Under the pieces are notes generated by a model. The model was not told the origin of the DNA and did no database searches. It worked only from the letters and a program-made list of their open reading frames with translations. The translations under genes and the position numbers were made by a program. This document shows, in pieces, positions 14,518-19,516 of a stretch of 19,516 nt of DNA. The first letter of the stretch is position 1; each line of letters begins with the position of its first letter. The stretch comes from an uncultured Chloroflexota bacterium (GTDB taxonomy: Bacteria > Chloroflexota > Limnocylindria > Limnocylindrales > CSP1-4), in contig CAIYQJ010000100.1 in the NCBI GenBank assembly GCA_903928275.1, positions 1-19,516 on the forward strand, in the 5' to 3' direction.

Positions 14518-15315
14518 TCAGTCTGTGACGTCCCGCCGGATGAAGACCGCGCCCGCAAGGAGCAGGCCAAGGGTGACATAGCCCAGGGCCAGGGCGAGCG
14601 CCGTGCCGAACGACACGGCCGCGGTGCCGCCGCTCGCGACGGCGCCCAGCGTCGTGCCGAGCAGCCAGTCGGACGGGACGTCCTTCGCCATCTTGATGAG
14701 CGACTCGAAGACGAGCACGTACCCGACGCCGATGGAGATCGCCACGGCCGCCGAACGGGTGAGGACCGCGATGACGAGGCCGAGCACGCCCCAGGCACAG
14801 AGTGCGAGGAAGAGGTGGACCCACGCGCCGCCGACGACGCCGATCAGGTCAGTCCCCCAGGCGGCGGTCGAGATGCCCGCTGCGCCGGCCGCCGGCATCG
14901 CCGCGAAGACGTTGACGAGGGCCGCCACGGTCGTCGCCGCCGCGGTCACGACCAGCAGCGCACCGATCTTCCCGGCCAGGAGGCGCCAGCGGCGCGGCTC
15001 GGCGGCGACGAGGAGCCGGACCAGCCCGCTGCTGTAGTCGGTCGCGGTCGCCACGGCCCAGAACGAGAGCGTGACGATGCCGAACATGTTCGAGGCCGCT
15101 GCCAGGCCGGCCATCAGGCCCGACGGGCTCTCCATCTCGGCGAGCGTGGGGAACGCCACGCCGGGCGCGCCGGGCGGCAGATTCCCGCCGCCGGACACGA
15201 ACGTGATCATGATCGTGTTGACCAGCACGGTGAACAGGGCCATGAGCCCGAACCAGGTGATGAGGAATCGCGGCTGGCGCAGGCGCGTCAGCTCGCTCCG
15301 GACCGCGGCGAGCAT
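14518..15315 (-). CDS. ABC-2 type transporter permease
   Basis: 265 aa integral membrane protein with six predicted helices: about 20-42, 72-92, 108-135, 158-180, 183-205 and 232-256 (for example LCAWGVLGLVIAVLTRSAAV and ALGYVTLGLLLAGAVFI). The layout fits ABC-2 exporters: a short cytoplasmic N-terminus (RSELTRLRQPRFLITWFGLM), then an external loop rich in Gly/Pro. It would form the membrane channel for the ATPase encoded just upstream. The ATG at 15315 overlaps the ATPase stop as TGATG; a GTG at 15318 is in frame one codon earlier. The transported substrate is unknown, perhaps a lipid, peptide or drug. Confidence 0.85.
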   Translation of the reverse strand: MLAAVRSELTRLRQPRFLITWFGLMALFTVLVNTIMITFVSGGGNLPPGAPGVAFPTLAEMESPSGLMAGLAAASNMFGIVTLSFWAVATATDYSSGLVRLLVAAEPRRWRLLAGKIGALLVVTAAATTVAALVNVFAAMPAAGAAGISTAAWGTDLIGVVGGAWVHLFLALCAWGVLGLVIAVLTRSAAVAISIGVGYVLVFESLIKMAKDVPSDWLLGTTLGAVASGGTAAVSFGTALALALGYVTLGLLLAGAVFIRRDVTD

Positions 15316-16262
15316 CACGCCACCGTCGCGTCGGTCGCGGCGCGACCGTCCGCCAGCTCGCCGTCCACCCGTCCCGTCATCTCGAGGAAGATTTCCTCCA
15401 GGTTGTCCTGGGCGACGACCAGCCGGCTCAGCGTGACGCCGGCCGCGGCGGCGGCCCGGTTGAGGTCGGCGGCCCGATCGGCGCCGGCGGCCACGCGCAA
15501 GACGGCGTCGGCCTGCGTCACCGACCAGCCTCCGGCGACGAGCGCGGATTCCAGGCGGCCCGTGTCGGCGGCGTGTTCGGCCGCGATGTCGATGTGCTCC
15601 CGGGTCCTCTTCATGACCTCGGCCATGGGGCCGGAGAAGATGAGCTCGCCGAAGCGGATGATCACCAGGTGATCGCAGACTGCCTCGATCTCGGACAGCT
15701 GGTGCGAGGAGACGATGACGGTCCGTCCCTCGCGCCCGAGGTCGCGGAGCAGCTCCCGGACCTCCACGATCCCCGCCGGATCGAGGCCGTTCGTGGGCTC
15801 GTCGAGGATGAGGAGCTCGGGGTCAGAGAGCAGCGCCGCGGCGATCCCGAGCCGCTGCTTCATGCCGAGGGAGAAGCGCCGCACCGGCTCCCTGTCCCGG
15901 CCGACGAGGCCGACCTGCGCGAGCACGGCGTCCACCCGTTCGAGCGGCAGTCGCCGGAGGTGCGCGAGGGACACGAGGTTGGACCGTGCCGACAGTCCGG
16001 GGATGAACGCGGGGCTCTCGATGAGGACCCCCACCCGCGACGCGTAGTCGCGCGGAGAGCTGATCGCCGAGCCGAGGACGGTGGCATTCCCGCCCGTCGG
16101 GCGGATCAGCCCCAGCAGGATCCGGATGAGCGTGGACTTCCCCGACCCGTTCGGCCCGACGAGGCCGATGACACCGGCGCCGGGGACCTCGACCGTGAGC
16201 CGGTCCAGGGCCGTGACCGTCCCGAAGCGGCGAGTGAGATCCGTGGTGACGACGACGGACAC
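15315..16262 (-). CDS. ABC transporter ATP-binding protein
   Basis: 315 aa. The nucleotide-binding domain occupies about 5-220: Walker A GPNGSGKST at 36-44, Q-loop region GVLIESPAF, signature SLGMKQRL at 131-138, Walker B LLILDEP at 150-156, D-loop NGLDPAG and H-loop SSHQLSE with His187. The signature begins SLGM rather than LSGGQ, as in DrrA/CcmA-type exporters. The last 95 residues form the usual C-terminal extension of ABC-2 exporters, ending in the segment DNLEEIFLEMTG. The GTG at 16262 has GAGGCGG just upstream and follows the promoter and operator at 16288-16331. It is translationally coupled to the permease. Upstream in-frame sequence lies within the promoter and is excluded. Confidence 0.9.
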   Translation of the reverse strand: MSVVVTTDLTRRFGTVTALDRLTVEVPGAGVIGLVGPNGSGKSTLIRILLGLIRPTGGNATVLGSAISSPRDYASRVGVLIESPAFIPGLSARSNLVSLAHLRRLPLERVDAVLAQVGLVGRDREPVRRFSLGMKQRLGIAAALLSDPELLILDEPTNGLDPAGIVEVRELLRDLGREGRTVIVSSHQLSEIEAVCDHLVIIRFGELIFSGPMAEVMKRTREHIDIAAEHAADTGRLESALVAGGWSVTQADAVLRVAAGADRAADLNRAAAAAGVTLSRLVVAQDNLEEIFLEMTGRVDGELADGRAATDATVA

Positions 16263-16287
16263 GGCCGCCTCTGGCTGCGGAATGCGA

Positions 16288-16303
16288 GTGAGCGACCACT
16301 CAC
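16288..16303 (-). promoter_or_regulatory. Probable TetR operator of the ABC operon
   Basis: GTGAGCGACCACTCAC is a 16-bp palindrome with one mismatched pair (GTGAGCG / CACTCAC). It begins 25 bp upstream of the ATPase GTG and overlaps the last two bases of the -10 box. A bound repressor would block transcription start. The GTGAG(T)G / CACTCAC half-site is a common TetR-family pattern, and the operon encodes a TetR regulator. Confidence 0.65.
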
Positions 16304-16331
16304 AGTAGGGGCGGGGCGGGAAGGCTGTCAA
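16302..16331 (-). promoter_or_regulatory. Sigma-70-type promoter of the ABC operon
   Basis: Reading the minus strand, a perfect -35 TTGACA (16331-16326) is followed after 18 bp by TACTGT (16307-16302) as the -10. It is the best promoter in the window. Transcription should begin near 16295, inside the operator, about 33 nt before the GTG start. Confidence 0.65.
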
Positions 16332-16333
16332 GA

Positions 16334-16351
16334 GGGAGCCAGCTGACTCCC
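16334..16351. promoter_or_regulatory. 18-bp dyad just upstream of the ABC-operon -35 box
   Basis: On the minus strand GGGAGTCAG/CTGGCTCCC pairs at eight of nine positions, with one T-G wobble. It abuts the -35 box with a 2-bp gap. It may be an activator or second repressor site, or a stem-loop ending the transcript of the toroid gene, whose stop is at 16411. Confidence 0.4.
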
Positions 16352-16410
16352 GTGGTGCGAGCGCGCCAGACGTGTCCCGGGACCCGGCGGTGGGGCCAGG
16401 CCCGGCCGGG

Positions 16411-17538
16411 TCAGGAGACGGCGACCTGGGTGAGCTCGTCGGTCGACGGCAGGGCCACATGACCCGGAGCCTGCGACCGGGCGGCGAACGACCGCTCCCC
16501 GCGGAGGGATCGGACGTGCTCGAGCGCGATGAGCCACGCGAGGGTTGACTCGGCCCCCTGGTTCGCATCGACGCCGCGTGGGGTGAGGCCGTCGCCGCTC
16601 GCGCCGCTCGCCGGGTCGGCGACCTCGACCCGGAGGTCGTTCCGGCCGAGGAACCACGCGTACGCCCGCTCCATCGCGATCCGATAGCGGCCGTGGTCCG
16701 TGGCGCGATACGCCACCTCGGCGGCGAGGAGCAGGGATGTCGCCTCGATCGGCCGCTGGTCGAAGGCGGGGATCTCGCCGCCGCGCGGCGACCATCCGTC
16801 GCCGATCGGGAACAGGTGGCCGGCCGGGGCGGTCTGGACCGAGATGAGCCAGTCGAGGAGCTCCAGCCCGCCGTCGACCATCGGTCTTGAGCCGAGACGG
16901 ACCCCCGCCACGATGAGCGCCTGGACGGGCAGGCCGTTCTCGGAGGCCAGCTGCGGCTCGGGCCACGGCCACGCCGAGGCGGCGCCGGGTCGGAACGCCT
17001 CCCCGAGGCGCTCGGCGAGCTGGCGGTGCGCCCGCGCCGTCGCTCTGCCCGGCGCAGCGCGCAGCGCGGCGTCGCAGCCGAGGAGAGCGGATGCCTGCGC
17101 CCTGGCCACGGTGAGGCCCCCGGTCGCCGGCAGAGCTCGCGTCAGCAGCGCCGCGGCGGACTCGGTGAGCGCCCGGTCGGGCGAGATGGCGACGGCCTCG
17201 CCGAGCGCCCAGATCGCCCGCCCGTGGCAGGCCTCGGAGCCGATTCCATCGGCCCACGATCCGTCGATGCGTCGGAGGCTCCTGAAGCGGCCCACGGCCG
17301 GGTCGAAGGCCGCCCCGATGAAACGGACGGAGCGCCACGCGCTGTCCGCGACGGCAGGCCACCCGAGCTCTCGCCCGTGGAGCAGGTCGACGAGCAACGC
17401 CAGCGCCACGTCTTCCGTGCGGTACCCATGCGACGGGTCGGGCCGCGACCCGATCGCGTCCCGCACGATCCCGACGTCGTCGGTCAGGGCTCCGAGGTGG
17501 TGGCGGACGACCGGGTGGAGCGGAGCCTGCTCAGGCAT
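16411..17538 (-). CDS. Alpha/alpha-toroid glycosidase-like protein paired with a GT4 glycosyltransferase
   Basis: 375 aa, no signal peptide. The sequence is mostly amphipathic helices, consistent with an (alpha/alpha)6 toroid as in six-hairpin glycosidases. Recurrent motifs: GYRTEDVALALL (38-49), SWADGIGSEACHGRAIWALG (94-113), SAWPWPEPQLASENGLPVQALIVAG in the middle, and DQRPIEATSLLLAAEVAY. The Asp/Glu-rich GY-TED and E-x-x-HGRAIWALGE segments could be catalytic or sugar-binding, but no characterised member is known to me. The ATG at 17538 overlaps the GT4 gene by 8 bp, so the two are coupled and probably act on the same glycan or oligosaccharide. The enzyme reaction is not assigned. Confidence 0.75.
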   Translation of the reverse strand: MPEQAPLHPVVRHHLGALTDDVGIVRDAIGSRPDPSHGYRTEDVALALLVDLLHGRELGWPAVADSAWRSVRFIGAAFDPAVGRFRSLRRIDGSWADGIGSEACHGRAIWALGEAVAISPDRALTESAAALLTRALPATGGLTVARAQASALLGCDAALRAAPGRATARAHRQLAERLGEAFRPGAASAWPWPEPQLASENGLPVQALIVAGVRLGSRPMVDGGLELLDWLISVQTAPAGHLFPIGDGWSPRGGEIPAFDQRPIEATSLLLAAEVAYRATDHGRYRIAMERAYAWFLGRNDLRVEVADPASGASGDGLTPRGVDANQGAESTLAWLIALEHVRSLRGERSFAARSQAPGHVALPSTDELTQVAVS

Positions 17539-18718
17539 TCGCCGCCGCGGTCGCGGCCCGCAGGGACGGGACCGCGGCGGAGGTCGCGCGGGCGCCCGCC
17601 CCGACGCGCCGGAAGAGGCGGCGATACTCGACCGCGACCTCCGACCAGGCCATCGGGCGGCTGTGTTCGTACGCGTGGCGGCCCAGGGATGCCCGGAGCT
17701 CGTCGTCGCCGAGGACCTCGATCAGGGCCGCGGCGAGGAGCGCAGGCGACCCGGCAGGCACGAGGACCCCACGACCATCGGCGAGGAGCTCGGCCGCGTA
17801 GGTGAACGGCGTGGAGACGATCGCCCGGCCAGCGCCCATCGCGTACGAAAGGGTGCCGGAGACGATCTGGTCGAGGTTCGGGTACGGGGCGACGAAGACG
17901 TCGGCCGCCTCGAGCCAGCGCGTCAGCTCGACCCTGCCCACGAAGCGGTCGAAGAACCGGACGTGATTGCCCATCCGCAGCGCCGCGACGCGCGCGACGA
18001 GAGCCTCGCGATATGCCTCGCCCTCGCGGAGGAGCAGATCCGGATGCGTGGCGCCGACGATGACGTACAGCACGTCGGGGTGCGCCGCGGCGACGGCCGG
18101 GAGCGCATCGATCGCGAGCTCGTAGCCCTTGCCGGGGCCCAGGAGGCCGTAGCTGAGGAGCACCCTGCGCCCGTCGAGGCCGAGCGTGGGCTTCATCGTG
18201 GCCGGGTCGACGAGGGGAAGGTCCGGGACGCCGTGGTGGATGACCTCCACGTGGGTGGCGTCGATGCCGTAGGCGGTCGTCAGCAGTGCGGCCGCCGACC
18301 GCGACATCACGACCGTCGCCTCCACGCGCGAGACGAGCTCCACGAGGATCGCCCGCTGTCGGGGCGAAGGCATCCGCTGGACCGTGTGGAGGGTGGCGAC
18401 CGCAGGGGTATCGAGCGCGCGCACGAAGTCGAGGACGTTCTCGCCGTCGTCGCCGCCCCAGATGCCCTGCTCGTACTGGATCGAGACGACGTCGACGCAT
18501 CGAGCAAGAGCGTGAGCCGCCCGGACGTGATCAGCGACCTCGTCTCGCGCGATCCGGTGATGGATCTCGAGCGGGTGCGTGACCTTCTGGACCACGAGGG
18601 GGATCGGACGGACCGGCTCCGGTGCCACGATGGCGACGATCTCGCGGTCGCCGACCGCGAGGGCCAGGTCGTGCGTGAACGTCGCGATGCCGCAGTGTCG
18701 CGGCGGGTAGGTGGACAC
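17531..18718 (-). CDS. Glycosyltransferase family 4 (GT-B fold)
   Basis: 395 aa cytoplasmic GT-B enzyme. The N-terminal domain begins STYPPRHCGIATFTHDL, a motif of a GT4 subgroup often found next to toroid or GH130-type genes. It continues with VDVVSIQYEQGIWGG (donor/acceptor cleft) and VVMSRSAAALL. The C-terminal nucleotide-sugar domain shows LLSYGLLGPGKGYELAIDAL (187-206), YVIVGATHP, and VFVAPYPNLDQIVSGTLSYA, then GRAIVSTPFTYAAELL. The GTG at 18718 is the only workable start codon nearby, yet the preceding residues (IARSAFVSTYPP) resemble the rest of the first beta-strand, so the true start may lie slightly upstream at a non-standard codon. Its 3' end overlaps the toroid gene. The sugar donor and acceptor are unknown. 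Confidence 0.85.
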   Translation of the reverse strand: MSTYPPRHCGIATFTHDLALAVGDREIVAIVAPEPVRPIPLVVQKVTHPLEIHHRIARDEVADHVRAAHALARCVDVVSIQYEQGIWGGDDGENVLDFVRALDTPAVATLHTVQRMPSPRQRAILVELVSRVEATVVMSRSAAALLTTAYGIDATHVEVIHHGVPDLPLVDPATMKPTLGLDGRRVLLSYGLLGPGKGYELAIDALPAVAAAHPDVLYVIVGATHPDLLLREGEAYREALVARVAALRMGNHVRFFDRFVGRVELTRWLEAADVFVAPYPNLDQIVSGTLSYAMGAGRAIVSTPFTYAAELLADGRGVLVPAGSPALLAAALIEVLGDDELRASLGRHAYEHSRPMAWSEVAVEYRRLFRRVGAGARATSAAVPSLRAATAAANA

Positions 18719-18875
18719 GAACGCTGACCGAGCGATGGCGCACGTCCTCTGGGTCGATCGGCGTGGCCCCGGTCCCCGAAACGGGGGCGGACAGCAAGCG
18801 TGGGTGGTGCGCGGACGCAGGTGGTCCGTGTGCGGTCGCTCCGACAGGCGCGACGCGGGGTGCGGGGCCGACGGA

Positions 18876-18899
18876 GCGGCCCGCCCGAGGGCGGGCCGC
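18876..18899 (-). terminator. Strong GC stem-loop behind the cold-shock gene
   Basis: GCGGCCCGCCC-GA-GGGCGGGCCGC is a perfect 11-bp inverted repeat separated by 2 nt, starting 11 nt beyond the cold-shock stop. No T-run follows. A smaller hairpin (CCCCG AAA CGGGG, 18774-18786) lies further on. The remaining gap to the GT4 gene shows no recognisable promoter. Confidence 0.65.
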
Positions 18900-18910
18900 C
18901 CGCTACGGGG

Positions 18911-19114
18911 TCAGGCTGCGTGCACCTTGGCGGCGCGCGGCCCCTTGGGGCTCGCCTCGACCTCGAACTCGACCTTCTCGCCGCCGACCAGGCGGTCGAA
19001 ATCGAGAGTGGAGTCGAGGCCGTCGCGGTGGAAGAAGTATTCCTTCCCATCCTCGGCGGCGATGAAGCCGAAGCCGCGATCGGCGACGACCTTCTTGACA
19101 GTACCGGTGGCCAT
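18911..19114 (-). CDS. Cold-shock domain protein (CspA-like, atypical N-terminus)
   Basis: 67 aa, a single OB-fold nucleic-acid-binding domain that is expected to act as an RNA chaperone. RNP1 is RGFGFIA (13-19) and RNP2 is YFFHR (26-30). The usual KWFN of CspA is replaced by KKVV (7-10), so one stacking Trp is missing. The tail FEVEASPKGPRAAKVHAA follows the Csp pattern. Strong ribosome site AGGAGGT six nt before the ATG at 19114. A candidate extended -10 at 19217-19225 would give a leader of roughly 95 nt, which is common for csp genes. A small hairpin (GAACG/CGTTC, 19149-19165) lies in that leader. Confidence 0.92.
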   Translation of the reverse strand: MATGTVKKVVADRGFGFIAAEDGKEYFFHRDGLDSTLDFDRLVGGEKVEFEVEASPKGPRAAKVHAA

Positions 19115-19216
19115 GATGACCTCCTACGCTTCCCGAACTGGGATGGCAGAACGCACGGTCCGTTCGAGAAGGAAGGCGACCACGCGGAGAGTCGCAGCAC
19201 ATCGCGGCGAGGACCC

Positions 19217-19225
19217 ACCATACCA
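19217..19225 (-). promoter_or_regulatory. Possible extended -10 box of the cold-shock gene
   Basis: On the minus strand TGGTATGGT matches the TGnTAnnnT pattern about 103 nt upstream of the ATG. No -35 hexamer at normal spacing. Weak to moderate support. Confidence 0.35.
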
Positions 19226-19516
19226 CACGACCATCGACACGGGACATTCGGACCTTGTCAGGGTCCGCCGCTGGGGCTAGCCGCCGGAGGCAGCTATCGG
19301 CTCGGCGCTCCCCACCCGTCGTTCCGATCGGGCGACGTGACCCACTGACCGTCGGGGCCGTGGCGCCCTGCACCTCGGTGGCCGCGGTCCCGCACGGCGG
19401 CGCCGGCGCCCCGTCGCTCGTTCGGCGCCTCGCCGCCGGCTCCGACCCGGCACTCCGCCGCGCTGCCGCTTTCCGCCTCTGCCGCGGGCGCCGCACCGCC
19501 TGAGCCGCGCCCGGCG
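19226..19516. other. Right-hand end without a recognisable gene
   Basis: About 290 bp of GC-rich sequence. Open frames exist on both strands, but their translations are Arg/Ala/Pro-rich, lack ribosome sites and resemble no family I know. No tRNA T-loop pattern or convincing terminator was seen. Confidence 0.5.

Noticed and set aside
19255..19503. An 82-codon plus-strand open frame at the right end
   Set aside because: It has no ribosome site, family motif or codon pattern to support it.
1..19516. CRISPR arrays, insertion sequences, att sites, tRNA or rRNA genes
   Set aside because: I saw no spaced direct repeats, transposase motifs, terminal inverted repeats or tRNA-like T-loops. The only tandem repeat is the 42-bp coding repeat. 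A covariance-model tRNA search was not possible here.

Overview
This is a very GC-rich bacterial window (roughly 70% or more G+C by eye) with densely packed genes and frequent GTG starts. No rRNA, tRNA, CRISPR array, insertion sequence or phage gene was recognised. The gene mix points to an environmental high-GC bacterium, most plausibly an uncultured soil Chloroflexota (Limnocylindria-like) and less likely an actinobacterium. It includes a HoxE-type diaphorase subunit, a SpoIID-domain secreted protein, a cold-shock protein lacking the usual KWFN motif, an LLM flavin oxidoreductase and ACC deaminase. The taxonomic placement is inference from gene families; no marker gene is present.

Left part (1-8040). 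The window opens inside hoxE, read leftward off the edge. Across a 347-bp divergent spacer lies an S9-family peptidase on the plus strand. Converging on it is a minus-strand run read right to left: GNAT acetyltransferase, membrane-anchored SGNH hydrolase, the decayed C-terminus of an N,N-dimethylformamidase-like protein, LLM flavin oxidoreductase, tartrate/D-malate dehydrogenase family enzyme, and a fluoroacetate-dehalogenase-like hydrolase. The last three are tightly coupled (17-bp gap, then a 4-bp GTGA overlap) and look like a small catabolic cassette. The hydrolase retains every residue known to matter for haloacetate defluorination or dechlorination.

Middle part (8041-12789). Three plus-strand genes follow: an acyl-CoA-synthetase-like adenylating enzyme, a secreted SpoIID-domain protein, and a small two-helix membrane protein. 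A GC-rich hairpin separates the last of these from a convergent minus-strand pair, an 85-aa charged protein and a KOW-domain protein.

Right part (12790-19516). All genes are on the minus strand. acdS (ACC deaminase) keeps the residues that separate it from D-cysteine desulfhydrase. Upstream of it is an ABC ATPase / permease / TetR operon headed by a near-consensus promoter (TTGACA-18 bp-TACTGT). A palindrome sits on its -10 box and is probably the TetR operator. Next is a glycosyltransferase 4 gene overlapping an alpha/alpha-toroid glycosidase-like gene. Last is a small cold-shock protein gene with a strong ribosome binding site and a strong GC stem-loop just behind it. The final 290 bp hold no gene I can support.
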